A stretch of 64,000 nucleotides of DNA from Dugong dugon (GCA_030035585.1 CM057476.1:22676501-22740500), one strand, 5' to 3'. Counted from the stretch's first letter, positions 11,748-23,122 are shown. The notes: generated by a model not told the origin, from the sequence alone. Translations and numbers: made by a program.

Positions 11748-14700
11748 ATGAGAAGAAACAGCTGCAAACATCCATTAATAATCGGAATGTGGAATGTACG
11801 AAGCATGAATCTAGGAAAATTGGAAATCGTCAAAAATGAAATGGAATGCATAAACATTGATATCCTAGGCATTAGTGAGCTGAAATGGACTGGTATTGGT
11901 CATTTGGAATCAGAAAATCATATGGTCTACTATCCTGGGAATGACAAATTGAAGACAAATGGCTCATTCATCATCAAAAAGAACACTTCAAGATCTATCC
12001 TGAAGTAGAATGCTGTCAGAGATAGGATAATATCCGTATGCCTACAAGGAAGACCAGTTAATATGACTATTATTCAAATTTACACATCAACCACTAAGGC
12101 CAAAGATGAAGAAATTGAAGATTTTTACCAACTTCTGCAGTCTGAAATTGATCAAACATGCAATTAAGATGCATTGATAATTACTGGTGATTGGAATTCG
12201 AAAGCTGGCAACAAAGAAGAAGAAGGATTGGTTGTTGGAAAATATGGTCTTGGTGATAGAAACAATGCCAGAGATTGCATGATAGAATTTTGCAAGACCA
12301 ATGATGTTATGTATTGAACCATGTCCCCTCAAAGTATGTGTCAACTTGGCTAGCCCATGATTCCTAGTATTGTGTGACTGTCCACCATTCTGCCCTCTTA
12401 TGTGATTTTTTATGTGTTGTAAATCCTACCGCTATGATGTTAATGAGGTGGCATTAGCGACAGTTATGTTAATGAGGCAGTACTCAATCTACAAGATTAG
12501 GCTGTGTCTTGAGACAATCTCTTTTGAGACATAAAAGAGAGAAGCGAGTGGAGAGACTGGGGGACCTCATACCACCAAGAAACAAGAGTCAGGAGAATAG
12601 CATGTCCTTTGGACATGGGGTCCCTGTACTAAGAAGCTCCTCAGCTGGGAAAACTGATGACAAGGACCTTCCCCCAGAGCCGACAGAGACAGAAAGCCTT
12701 CCGCTGGAGCTGGCACCCTGAATTCAGACTTCTAGCCTACTAGACTGTGAGGAAATAAACTTGTTTGTTGAAGCCATCCTCTTGTGGTATTTCTGTTATA
12801 GCAGCACTAGATAGCTAAGACAAATGCCTTCTTCATTGCAATACCTTTTTTCTACAACATAAACAGTGACTATACATGTAGACCTCACCAGATGGAATAC
12901 ACAAGAATCAAATTGACTACATCTGTGGAAAGAGAAGATGGAAAAGCTCGATATTATCAGTCAGAACAATGCCAGGGGCTGACTGCAGAATAGACCATCA
13001 ATTGCTCATACACAAGTTCAAGCTGAAGCTGAAGAAAATTAGAATACGTCCTTGAGAGCCAAAATATGACCCTGAGTATATCCCACCTGAATTTAGAGAC
13101 CATCTCAAGAATAGATTTGATGCATTGAAAACTAATGACCAAAGACCAGATGAGTTGTGGAATGACATCAAGGACCTCATACATGAAGAAAGCAAGAGGT
13201 CATTAAAAAGACAGGAAAGAAAGAAAAGACCAAAATGGATTTCAGAAGAGACTCCGAAACTTGCTCTTGAAAGTAGAGTAGCTAAAGTGAAAGGAAGAAA
13301 TGATGAAGTAAAACAGCTCAACAGAAGATTTCAAAGGATGGCTCGAGAACACAAAGTATTATAATGATATGTGCAAAGACCTGGGGTTAGAAAACCAAAA
13401 GGGAAGGACAGGCTTGACATTTCTCAAGCTGAGAGAACTGAAGAAAAAAATTCAAGCCTCGAGTTGCGACACTGAAGGATTCTATGGGCAAAATACTGAA
13501 CAACACAGGAAGCATCAAAAGAAGATGGAAGGAATACACAGAGTCACTGTACCAAAAATAATTGGTTGATGTTCAATCATTTCAGAAGGTAGCATACAAT
13601 CAAGAACCTTTGGTACTGAAGGAAGAAGTCCAAGCTGCATTGAAGACAGTGGCGAAAAACAAGGTCTCAGGAACTGATGGAATACCAATTGGGATGTTTC
13701 AAGAAACAGATGTAGCACTGGAGGTGCTCACTCACCTATGCCAAGAAATTTGGAAGCTAGCTACCTGGCCAACTGACTGGAAGAGATCCTTATTTATGCC
13801 TACTCCAAAGAAAGGTGATCAAACAGAATGTGGAAATTATCCAACAATATCATTAATATCACATGCAAGTAAAATTTTGCCAAAAATCATTCAAAAGTGG
13901 CTGCAGCAGAACATCGACAGGGAACTGCCAGAAATTCAAGCCGCATTCAGAGGAGGACGTGGAACCAGGGATATCATTACTGATGTCAGATGGATCCTGG
14001 CTGAAAGCTGAGAATACCAGGAAGATGTTTACCTGTGTTTCATTGACTATGCAAAGGCATTCACTGTGTAGATCATAACAAGTTATGGATAACTTGTGAA
14101 GAATGGGAATTCCAGAACGCTTAATTGTGGTCATGAGGAACCTTATGTATGCTGAGCAAATAATCTGAGAAGTTAGACTATACGAGGAAGAATGGGCATC
14201 AGGATTGGAGGAAGACTCATTAACAACCTGCGTTATGCAGATGACACAATCTTTCCTGCTGAAAGTGAAGAGGACTTGAAGCATTTACTGATGAAGATCA
14301 AAGACTACAGCCTTCAGTATGGATTACACCTCAACATAAAGAAAACAAAAATCCTCACAACTGAACCAATAAGCAACATCATGATAAATGGAGAAAAGAT
14401 TGAAGTTTTCAAGGATTTCATTTTACTTGCATCTATAATCAATGCACATGGAAGCAGCAGTCAAGAAATTAAACAACCTATTGCATTGGGAAAATCTGCT
14501 GGCAAAGACCTCTTTAAAGTGTTAAAAAGCACTCAAAATCCACTTTGAGGACTAAGGTGTGCCTGACCCAAGCTTTGGTGTTTTCGATCACCTCATATGC
14601 ATGCAAAAGCTGGACAATGAGTAAGGAAGACCAGAGAAGAATGGATGCCTTTAAATTATGGTGTTGGTGAAGAATATTGAATATACCATGGACTGCCAAA

Positions 14701-14900
14701 AGAATGAACAAATCTGTCTTGGAAGAAGTTCAGCCAGAGTGCTCCTTAGAGGCAAGGATGGCGAGACTTCGTCTCACATATTTTGCACATGTTATCAGGA
14801 GGAACCAGTCCCTGGAGAAGGAGATTATGCTTGGTAAAATAGAGGATTAGCAAAAGAGATGAAGACCCTCAACAAGATGGATTGACACAGTGGCTGCAAC
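11748..14900 (+). pseudogene. RTE ORF (apurinic-type endonuclease plus RT), broken
   Basis: The ATG at 11748 starts an endonuclease segment with IIGMWNVRSMNLGKLE, ISELKWTG and, after a stop, ITGDWNSKAG (the D and N are the usual catalytic pair). An LTR interrupts the frame at 12305-12822. The RT part follows (NKVSGTDGIPI near 13660, RYADDT at 14231-14248, intact YADD), then the C-terminal region. Several in-frame stops and frameshifts, and a roughly 110-base deletion near 14145 that removes RT sequence before the YADD motif. Confidence 0.88.
12305..12822 (+). mobile_element. Solo MaLR-type LTR inside RTE
   Basis: Starts TGTTATGTATTGAACC and ends GATAGCTAAGACA, so it has TG...CA ends, with an AATAAA signal near the 3' end (GGAAATAAACTTG). 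The RTE endonuclease text resumes directly after it. Flanks AATGA (12300-12304) and AATGC (12823-12827) agree at 4 of 5 bases, as expected for 5-bp duplications of this LTR class. Other copies of the family are at 17269, 19451, 28122 and 60082. Confidence 0.85.
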
Positions 14901-15030
14901 AATGGGCTCAAATATAACAATGGTTGTGAGCATGGCATAGGACCGGGTAGTGTTTTATTCTGTTGTACATAAGGTCGCTATGAGTCAGAATGTATTCGAT
15001 GGCACCTAACAACAACAACATGTTAGCTAT

Positions 15031-15774
15031 ATCTTTCTTGAGTGGAATCAGAAGAAAGTTGCACCAAAATCTAAAGCCATTATCATGTCTGATATTGTAA
15101 AAATACCTACTAAAAAAAAAGTTTGATTATATAATTTATATTAATTGAATTAAGACCAAGACCTCTTTTTAATATATTAAACATAACACAGAGTTAAAGA
15201 ACTAGCAGGAACCTTCAGAAGTTAATAAGTACATTCATCTATCTTTAAGTAGAACTCAAGCTATCTCAAATAAGTTACTGTTCTATAAAATATCTCCTGA
15301 GATTTTATAGCATCCCTCCCCACTAAGCAGAAGAATCTAAAAATTCTTTTTGTCTAACTCAGAACCCGTTTAATATAATGTTGGCATACAGTAAACATTA
15401 TTATCCAGAGACCAGCTGGTTAAGGGTCTGCATTTACACAAGGTACAGTGAGGCCCTAGCATGTACTCAATTTCATGTCTCCATTGAAGGAAGTAGGAAA
15501 GTAAAGGGCTCAAAGTCCTGCCTGTTTGGCTCCACTGGCTCCAACCCTATCAGCCCCCTAGTTTTACGCCAGTGACCTATCCTCAAAGTTTCTCTCACAT
15601 AACCAAGAGTTGACTATCATTTTTATTTCACTCTGGTTGGTTAATTCATAACATTTTTATCTCCCAATCCCCTCCACTCAATTACCTCAGTAATCAAGAA
15701 TTCATTTATATTTCCAGATGAGTATAAATATACAACTAGAATGTATTTTTTAAATACTAAAAATATTACTTCAT
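15031..15774. other. About 740 bases without recognisable features
   Basis: AT-rich unique-looking sequence. I looked here on the minus strand for the missing HORMAD2 C-terminal exon and did not see it. Confidence 0.5.
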
Positions 15775-16070
15775 AATCGGAGGACCCATACTTCTCAATT
15801 TCTAAATTTATTAGAAAGCTACAGTAATCAAAACAGTATTACTAGTATAAGTGTAGACATATATGCCAATGGAATATAATAGAGAGTCTAGAAATAAACC
15901 CTCACATATATGGTTAGTTGATTTTTGACAAAGATTCTAAGGCTATTCAATGGGGAAAGGACAGTCTTTTCAACAAACAGTACTGGGAAAACTGGGTATC
16001 TACATGCTAAAGAATGAAATTGGACCCTTACCTTACACCTAATGCAAAAATCAACTCAAAATGGATCAAA
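15775..16070 (+). mobile_element. Old L1 fragment (ORF2 C-terminal region)
   Basis: Contains the decayed L1 text for the region after the RT domain (AATGGGGAAAGGACAGTCTT, then AACTCAAAATGGATCAAAG). Confidence 0.75.
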
Positions 16071-16340
16071 GAAAGTGGTAACACGCAACATGGTAGAGTA
16101 GGAGCTCTAGAGGTAGGTCCCTTCACCAAAACAATTGAACTAGAAAAAGCAACTGGAATCAACTATTTTGGAGCTCTGGAACCTGACTGGATGCTGATGA
16201 AAGGACAGGCTGATAATCTCTCCTAGGTGAGCCACATGCACTAACTGGCTACCATACCCCATTCCTTTGCCCTGCCATGGTGGTGGGGATGGCTGCCACA
16301 TTCCTAGAGCTGCTGGATGGTGAATTTAAAGAGGAATTAA
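16071..16340 (+). other. Unidentified 270 bases between L1 pieces, possibly L1 5' UTR
   Basis: Opens with ACACGCAACATGGTAGAGTAGG, which resembles the start of some L1 5' UTRs, but the rest is not recognisable. It separates two L1 pieces in the wrong order (C-terminal part first), so it may mark the start of a second element. Confidence 0.35.
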
Positions 16341-17110
16341 TGCTTTAATATTAATGCTTTAATATTTCTCAAAGTCTTCAAAAAAATTAGAAGAGGAGGG
16401 AACACTTCCTAACTTATTTTATGAGGCAAGCATTATTACTATGATACCAAAGCTAGGCAAAAACATGACAAGAAAAGAAAACTACAGGCCAATATCCTTT
16501 ATGAATATAGATGCAAAAATCCTCAACAGAATACTAACAAACCAAATTCAGCAGTATATTAAAAGGATTATACACCATGACCAAGTGGGGTTTATTCCAG
16601 GAATGCAAGGATGGTTCAACATATGAAAATCAATGAATGTACTACACCACATTAATAGAATAAAGGGAAGAAAAATACATGATCCTCTCAATCGACGCAT
16701 AAAAAGCATTTGAGCAAATCTAATACCCTTTCATGATAAAAAACAAAAAACAGTCATGCTACAATATGGAAAAACCTTGAAAATAGTGTGCTAAGTGAAA
16801 TAAGCTAGACACAAAAGAACAAATATTGCATAATTCTACTTGCATGAGGTACCTAAAATGGGCAAATTAAGACAGAAAATAGAATAGAGGTTTCCAGGGG
16901 TTGAGGGGAGAAGGTAATGGGAAGTTATTGTTTAATGCGTATGGAGTTTCTGTTTGAGATGATAAAAAAGACATGGAAATAGATAGTAGTGATGGTTACA
17001 CAACATTGTGTAAGTACTTAACATCACCAAATTGTACACTCAAAAATGGTTAAAATGTTAATTTTGTTATGTATATTTTACCACACTATAAAAATAAGGA
17101 AAAAATGCAT
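16341..17110 (+). mobile_element. Old L1 fragment (RT part joined to 3' UTR)
   Basis: The piece at 16441-16626 encodes [19 protein letters not shown], the conserved L1 RT core, then jumps near 16740 to 3' UTR-like sequence ending in an A-rich tail near 17110. A large internal deletion is implied. A short GAAA repeat follows. Confidence 0.75.
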
Positions 17111-17268
17111 TATTTATAAAAGAAAGAAAGAAAGAAAATCCACAAATTTTCTAAATTTATGGGTACCTTTAACAAAAGAAGTATATTGGAAGGTCTTTTT
17201 CTTTTTTTCTCTCCTAAGCATAGATAATTTCATTTAACAACGTTTATCTTCTTCTAGAAGACAGTACT

Positions 17269-17896
17269 TGTCATGGATTGAATTGTGTCTTCCAAAAATA
17301 AGTGACAACTAGGCCATGATTCCCAGTACTGTGTGGTTTTCCTCCATTTTGTGATCTGATGTAATTATCCTCCATCTTGTGATGTGTTGTAAATCTTAAC
17401 CTCTGTACGTTAATGAGGCAGGATCAGGGTGGGGTGTATTCTGAGTCATAGCCAAGAGTCACACCCTTACTCAAGTCACACCCTTACTTAACTCACACCC
17501 TTACTCAAGTCACACCATTGCTTGAGTCACACCTTTTATCTTACAAGAGATAAAAGGAGACAGAAAGAAGTAGAAGAAGGACCTCACTACAACCAAGAAA
17601 GAAGAGCCTTGAGTGAAGCGCATCCTTTGGACCCAGAGTCCCTGTGGTGAGAACCTCCTAGACCCAGAGGAAGACTGATGCCAAGACACACGGAGATCTC
17701 CAAGGAATGCCAGGTCCACAGATGTTGAAAGGAGACAAGGACCTTCCTCCAGAGCCAACACAGAGAGAAAGCCTTCCCTAGAGCCGGTGTTCTGAATTCA
17801 GACTTCTACCCTCCTAAACTGCAAGAAAATAAATTTGTTTGTTAAAGCCATACACTTGTAGTATTTCTTTTATAGCAGCACTAGATAACTAAGACA
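17269..17896 (+). repeat. 5' LTR of the MaLR-type provirus
   Basis: TGTCATGGATTGAATTGTG at the start, ACTAAGACA at the end, AAATAAATTTG near the 3' end. It holds an array of 17-bp units at 17457-17535. Confidence 0.9.
17457..17535 (+). repeat. 17-bp tandem repeat in 5' LTR
   Basis: About four and a half units of the type GTCACACCCTTACTCAA, slightly diverged. The 3' LTR has about one unit fewer (19651-19711). Confidence 0.85.
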
Positions 17897-19450
17897 GAAT
17901 TTGGTACCAGAAGAGTGGGTTGCTGCATGAGTTTTAAGGTACCTAATAGTAAAAGCCTAAATTTCCTTGAAAATATGTAGAATTATGTTGGTGGAATTAT
18001 GGACATCAAAGGCAACTCTGGTGAGGGCTCAGAAGGAAGTGAGAGAGCCATAGAGAAAGTCTCTATCATCTTAAAGAATACATATGGTGCAAGCAACAGA
18101 ATGTTGCTAGAAATATGGATGTTAAATGTGCTTCTGGTGAGGTTTTAAAAGAAAACGATGAATGCGTGATTGGACAATGGAAGAAGAATGCTTTTTAGGC
18201 AGTGGCTAAGAACTTGTCAGAATTATGTTCAAATGTTTGGTGGAAGGTAAAACTTGTAAGTGATGAACTTTAATACTTGGCCGAGAAGATTTCTAAGCAA
18301 ATCTTAAAGGGGCTGTGTGGTTTCTCCCTGCCACTTATAGTAAAATGTAAGAGGACAGAGATGGACTTAAAAATGAACTGTGCAAAATGAAAACAAAACT
18401 TAAAGATTTGGAAAATTCTGTTGCACAAACTAACGACACGTTCCTAGAATTTTCACCAAGGACATGGCTACATAAACTTTTGTTAAAGAGATTAAGCCAT
18501 CATCTTAGACTGAAGGAGATAGAGAAAGGATGAAAGGAAAGAAAACTGTCTGCCTCTTGGAATTCTACAGGCAGAAAACAGGCCAAAGGAGCTACATCTG
18601 TTGTCCTCCAAGAAAAGAAAAGGACCATCCTTGGGGCAGCTCAGAGATCAGCAGAACTGTTGGAAGGAGCACGGGAAGTTGGGCCTTCTCAGTTTCAATG
18701 GGTGGGGCCACAGTTTCCTGGATCTCAAAGGGTGGGGCCACAGCCTCCTAGGTTTCAAAGAGTCAGATCTTCACCAACTTAGTTCCAGAGTGTGGGGCTG
18801 CCATTAAGATGTGCCAGGGGGATGAGGCCACTGCCCAAAGCTGAGGGGATGGGGCTGCCACACCCCAGGGCAGAAGAACAGGGCCTGCCAGGGCTGAGGG
18901 GGTGGGGTCACCACTCAGATGGACTAGGAGAAGAGGGCTGCTCAAAGCTGAGGGAGCAGAGTTGCCATCTCAGTGGGCCTGGAAGATAGAGCTGAAGCCC
19001 AGGGCTGAGGACCTTCCACAAGATCCAGAGAGCAAGGCCAACACCCAGAGTCTAGAGGGCAGGGCCATTGCCTAGATGGTTTCAGAGAACAGAGGATTAT
19101 TTTTAAGCTTTGAAAGCTAATGTAAATTATTCTAGGGTTTTGGACTTGCTTGGAGCCCATTATCCCTTATTTCCCTCCAATTTATCCCATTTGTAATGGA
19201 AATGTCTACCTTGTGCTTATTCCATTATTGTACTTTGGAACCAGATAACTTGTAATCTAGATTTCACAGATGAAAAGGAATTTTGCCCCAGAATGAAATA
19301 TGCCTAAAGTCTGACTCATATTTGATTTAGATGATTCACAAGATGAGATTTTAGACTTTGAGTCAATTTAAGACTTTCGGGATGAATAATGGAATGAATG
19401 TGTTTTACATATGGCAAGGACATGAATTTTTTTGGGGCCAAAGAGTGGAA
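17897..19450 (+). other. Internal region of the MaLR-type provirus, non-coding
   Basis: No long frame. The right half (about 18690-19080) is built of diverged GC-rich repeats around GGGGCCACAG / GGGGCTGCCA words, a known type of minisatellite-like structure in MaLR internal sequence. The left part carries no recognised motif after the primer site. Confidence 0.75.
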
Positions 19451-20071
19451 TGTCATGGATTGAACTGTGTACTGCAAAAATATGTTTACTTGGCTAGGCC
19501 ATGATTCTCAGTATTGTGTGGTTGTCCTCCATGTTGTGATCTAACTACCCTCCATTTTGTGATGTGTTGTAAATCCTAATTTCTATATGTTAATGAGGTA
19601 GAGTCAGGCTGGGGTGTATCTTGAGTAACAGACAAGTGGATGTGTTTCAAGTTGCACCCTTACTTAAGTCACACCCTTACTCAAGTCACACCCTTGCACG
19701 AGTTACATCTTTTATCTTACAAGAGATAAAAGGAGACAGAAGCGAGCAGAGAGGTGAGGGACCTCAATACAACCAAGAAAGAAGAGCCAGGAATGGCATC
19801 CTTTGGAGGTGGAGTACCTGCGCTAAGAACCTCCTAGACCCAGGGGAAGATCAATGCCAAGACACATGGAGATCTCCAAGGAACACTGGGCCAGATGCTG
19901 AAAGGAAACAAAGATCTTCCTCCAGAGCCAACAGAGACAGAAAGACTTCCCTAGAGCCGGCACTCTGAATTCGGACTTCTAGCCTCTTAAACTGTGAGAA
20001 AATAAATTTATGTTTGTTAACGCCATCCACTTGTGGTATTTCTGTTATAGTAGCACTAGATAACTAAGACA
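19451..20071 (+). repeat. 3' LTR of the MaLR-type provirus
   Basis: Matches the 5' LTR along its whole length with visible substitutions and a shorter 17-bp array at 19651-19711. Ends TAACTAAGACA. The LTR divergence indicates an old insertion. Confidence 0.9.
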
Positions 20072-20237
20072 GTACTTTTTTTAAACTAAAAACTCCTTGA
20101 TGGCAGGGGCTAGTTTTCAGTTTTTATCCCTGGCACACTCCATTGGACCCTGTTACCATGACATGATCAGTGTAGGAGCTGAAAAACGTCAATCATGTTG
20201 AACTGAAGCAACAGTAGATCAGTAAGCTTTGCCTTAC

Positions 20238-20491
20238 GTGATTGTCGCATTCCTCCTCCTCCTCATCATAGTCTAGGCCTTGATGGGCGATCTCAGTAGT
20301 GCTATTCTCCTGAAAGAGATTGTTCTCCAAATCAGACACTCTGGTGGCCTCAGTCGTGACTTTTACTTTCATGCTGTGAAAGCCAGTAGAGACCAATCCC
20401 ACTTGCAGGTTGACGGGCTCTCCCTCAAACAGCAGGACGTGTGAGTTCACTCCTTCCTTAAAACCAGGAGGCTGGTAATCATTTGGGGTCA
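20238..20491 (-). CDS. HORMAD2: HORMAD2 exon encoding the end of the HORMA domain and acidic tail
   Basis: HORMAD2 binds unsynapsed chromosome axes in meiotic prophase and helps the synapsis checkpoint (ATR recruitment). Known from the family. Here a 254-base exon starts after TTTTGCAG and ends before GTAAGG. It completes a split Val codon and reads [16 protein letters not shown] ... [15 protein letters not shown] ... [19 protein letters not shown], matching human HORMAD2 rather than HORMAD1. It ends on a whole codon (His). The remaining C-terminal exon(s), roughly 30 residues in human with the closure-motif region, were not found between here and position 1. Confidence 0.97.
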
Positions 20492-20661
20492 CTGCAAAAT
20501 GAAAAGGGTGGAAAGCCACAAAAGAATGTGAGTTTCAATGGAACAACTCATATTAATCTTTCATTTGTAGCAACAGACATCTCTTTCAGATACTTATAAA
20601 ATCCTATTTATATAAAATATTAGTTCAGCACTTAAGAATTTGACTAGAGGTCTCCACCTAC
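20492..20661 (-). other. HORMAD2 intron, 170 bases
   Basis: The shortest intron seen. It begins GTAGGT after the exon at 20662 and ends TTTTGCAG. Confidence 0.9.
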
Positions 20662-20813
20662 CCTCATTATAGTAGTGAAGTTTCATAGTAAGTATAACAT
20701 CGTTAGGAAGGGGTCCAAGGTTCTGCATAAGTATATACAATTTACGGATCAGTAGAACACTGGTTTTCTTAATATCTTCACTGTTTGTCCCACTTTCAAA
20801 GCTTGTACTGCTG
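20662..20813 (-). CDS. HORMAD2: HORMAD2 exon, HORMA domain core
   Basis: A 152-base exon following GGTTATAG and ending AATGAGG before GTAGGT. It reads [34 protein letters not shown] and [14 protein letters not shown], a central HORMA segment specific to HORMAD1/2. The SFESGTN wording fits HORMAD2. Phase: one base finishes a Ser codon begun in the previous exon, and the last G begins a Val codon finished in the next. The acceptor has two AGs three bases apart (TAGCAG), so an alternative start at 20810 would drop one Ser. Confidence 0.96.
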
Positions 20814-21116
20814 CTATAACCACAAAGAAAAACAGCATACTTTTCAATCATATACAATATTGACAATATATTCCAAACAAGAAAATTTTGACTATATGAT
20901 TAAATAAATATAAATTAAACATCACAACATTTTTGAGACTATTTTTAGAATGTAAATTAGTAGAGCAATTGTACTTTTTTTAACATGTATACAAAGGATA
21001 TAGTAGTAGCAAGTTCCCCTAAAGCATTTTAAATATGATCTGATTTTTAAAAATTTGATTTACAAATAACCTAATACTATAATAGTGAGAACGATGGATT
21101 TGGACCTAGGAGACCT
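20814..21116 (-). other. HORMAD2 intron sequence, nothing recognised
   Basis: AT-rich unique-looking intron just upstream of the 20662-20813 exon. Confidence 0.6.
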
Positions 21117-21137
21117 GGTATCTAATATGAAGCTCTG

Positions 21138-21302
21138 ACGGGGCAGTGGTTAAGAGCTCAGGCTGCCAACAAAAAGGTCAGCAGTTCGAATCCACTAGCT
21201 GCTCCTTGGAAACTCTATGGGGCAGTTCTACTCTGTCCTATAGGGTTGCTATGAGTCAGAATTGACTCAACAGCAACAGGTTTGGTTTGTTTGTTTGTTT
21301 TT
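21138..21302 (+). mobile_element. AfroSINE, short form
   Basis: tRNA-like head with GGGGCAGTGGTTAAGAGCTC, a B-box-like GCAGTTCGAATCC, the body CTCCTTGGAAACTCTATGG, and a 3' end with GTTTGTTTGTTTG. Near-identical flanks starting GGTATCTAATAT (21117) and GGTATTTAATAT (21303) and continuing into AGCTCTG look like a target duplication of about 20 bp. Confidence 0.95.
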
Positions 21303-21459
21303 GGTATTTAATATCAGCTCTGCTGCTAACTAGCTGAACTATCTTGGTCAAGTCATTTACACACTCTAGGTCAGTTGGCCCATTTGTGAGATCGGCTTAC
21401 AAACATTTCCACACCTCTCCAACTGTAAAATCAATCTTCAGCTCTGGGCCTTTCTACCA

Positions 21460-22005
21460 TCTGGTTATCTCTCAAAGGCATATCCTTCTCGTTTCTTGCA
21501 TGGATTACCACAATGTCTATCTTACTATTCTTGCTACTTTCTTTCTTGTCCACACTGCTAAACGTTCTCCATACCACTGCCCAAATACTATTCCTGATAG
21601 GAAAATCTGCTCGTCACTTCCCTGCTTAAAATCCTATTACTTCCGTGAAGCTTGAGAGTGGTGTGTGTACACCACTTTCATGACCAGCCCTGCCCTCACC
21701 TCTACCATCATCTGCAGTTACTACCAGTTTCCTCTCACTCATGTTCATTTGCATATGCTGCTCACTTTGCTTGGAATGTGCTTTTCCTATTTCTCTTCCT
21801 GACTCATCTGAATTCATCCTTTTAATACCTAGCTCATGTTCACCTCTTCAAGGAAATTTTCCCTAATAAGCTACACACATTACCCCTCAGGATAATTGTC
21901 TGTTCCCCTCCAGACTCTGAGTGGCTGTATCTTTCATCGCCACAATACCTAGTTTGGGGCCCAGCTACAGTAAGTACTCGATAAACATTTGTTTAATTAA
22001 TTCAG
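21460..22005 (+). mobile_element. L2 LINE 3' end
   Basis: Diverged L2 text: CATATGCTGCTCACTTTGCT, CTCATGTTCACCTCTTCAAGG and the typical end AGTAAGTACTCGATAAACAT. Confidence 0.75.
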
Positions 22006-22967
22006 GAATAAACATATTAGACTAAATTACCTTCCAACTCTAAAAAGTTTTATTTCTCTCCAATTAGTTCCACATTTGAGTAATTTCAGGAAAGATAATA
22101 TATTTGCAGTGTCTTGCACATAATAAGCACTCAATACTGAAAAAATAATCACAAGTAAGTGAACTGTTGGGTTTTGCTCTAACTGATCTTTGGAAGCAGT
22201 GTGAACTCATAAAGCAAATATTTATTATGTGAATATATATCTCCTTTCTCAATTTTGAGCAAACTTAAAGCTTTATGACCCTGGTTTAACCAATTTGAAC
22301 ATAGGTAACCAGAGTGAAGGGCTATAGTCATGTAGCTCATGGGATCCTTCAGTATACATCAGTAAAATCATATTCAGAACTCCCTTGCATTCTTCTAAAA
22401 GGGAAATTATGTTTACTATGGAAGAGTTGATAATTTTGTGTAAACAATCATTTAAACAAATGCCTTTCTGTTTCTAGAAAATTAGTAATATGTATTACCT
22501 TTTCTCCTTAGTACCTGAAAGATTTGGCCACTTCTGTTTTAGCGCTTACCTCTTGGGATATGTGCCTTCATAGCAAAAGACATCAATCTGGCTGTAGTTT
22601 TGTTATTAGTACTCATGTTTGAGTTTTAGAGAGTAAAAGGCAGCTGTTTTATGTGAGATGATATATATGAAAAGTGCTATATAATCTGTAAACTGCTATA
22701 CAGATGATATCTAATGATGATTAATATCATTTTAATTCTCGTTTCGAGAACTTACTTCCTCTTCACAATCCTAGTATTGTCTGTAAGTTTTACAAATGAG
22801 AGGATAATTTAAGGAAACAAATCTTGAAGAGAAATCCTCAAACCCACAGTAAGTGGTGAGACAGAGCTAATAGTAGGGAAAACTGAGACTGAGGCCACGT
22901 TTCTCTTCAGTCATTCCTCTCAGTAGCTCCTATACCCCAGAATTAAAGTGCTCTACCACAGGGCAAT
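22006..22967. other. HORMAD2 intron sequence, nothing recognised
   Basis: About 960 bases of AT-rich intron. No exon with flanking splice sites and HORMAD2 similarity, and no repeat I can name. Confidence 0.55.
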
Positions 22968-23122
22968 GGAGCCCTGGTGGTGCAGTGGTTAAGCATTTGG
23001 CTGCTAACCAAAAGGTCAGCACTTCGAATCCACCAGCCGCTCCTTGGAAACACTATGGGGCAGTTCTACTCTGTCCTATAGGGTCACTATGAGTCGGAAT
23101 TGACTTGATGGCAATGAGTAAC
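22968..23122 (+). mobile_element. AfroSINE, short form
   Basis: A clean copy starting GGAGCCCTGGTGGTGCAG. A-box-like TGGTGCAGTGG at 22978-22988 and B-box-like TTCGAATCC at 23023-23031 show the tRNA-derived Pol III promoter. The end ATGAGTCGGAATTGACTT is shared with RTE 3' ends. Confidence 0.96.

Larger units (their letters stand above)
11614..15019 (+). mobile_element. Near full-length RTE LINE with a nested solo LTR
   Basis: Contains the RTE 5' UTR (about 11622-11747, shorter by roughly 240 bases than the copy read in reverse at 34380-34728), endonuclease, RT and the 3' tail CACCTAACAACAACAACA. Flanking ATGTTAACTAT (11603-11613) and ATGTTAGCTAT (15020-15030) match at 10 of 11 bases and look like the target-site duplication. 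A MaLR-type LTR sits at 12305-12822. Part of the RT around 14145 is deleted. Confidence 0.88.
17269..20071 (+). mobile_element. Complete non-autonomous MaLR/ERVL-type LTR retrotransposon
   Basis: Two similar LTRs (17269-17896 and 19451-20071) flank 1554 bases of internal sequence. The internal part begins with TTGGTACCAGAAGAGTGGG a few bases after the LTR, as in MaLR elements whose primer site resembles tRNA-Leu. Just before the 3' LTR is a purine-rich stretch (AAAGAGTGGAA). Direct repeats GTACT at 17264-17268 and 20072-20076 form a perfect 5-bp target duplication. No frame resembles gag or pol, so it must have relied on proteins from another element. It is in the antisense direction to HORMAD2. 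Confidence 0.9.

Noticed and set aside
17457-17535. Short direct repeats that could recall a CRISPR array
   Set aside because: The 17-bp units are contiguous with no spacers and lie in an LTR of a mammalian genome.
1-20237. HORMAD2 C-terminal exon(s) downstream of 20238 on the minus strand
   Set aside because: I searched by eye for the basic Lys/Arg-rich tail and a VSEP-like word and saw nothing with an AG in front. It may be outside the window or too short to spot.
20193-20237. Coding continuation [14 protein letters not shown] after the 20238 exon
   Set aside because: It is read-through of a good GTAAGG donor into intron and does not resemble the HORMAD2 tail.
22968-23040. A-box and B-box like a tRNA gene
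   Set aside because: The sequence is the tRNA-derived head of an AfroSINE. It continues into the SINE body and has no complete cloverleaf.
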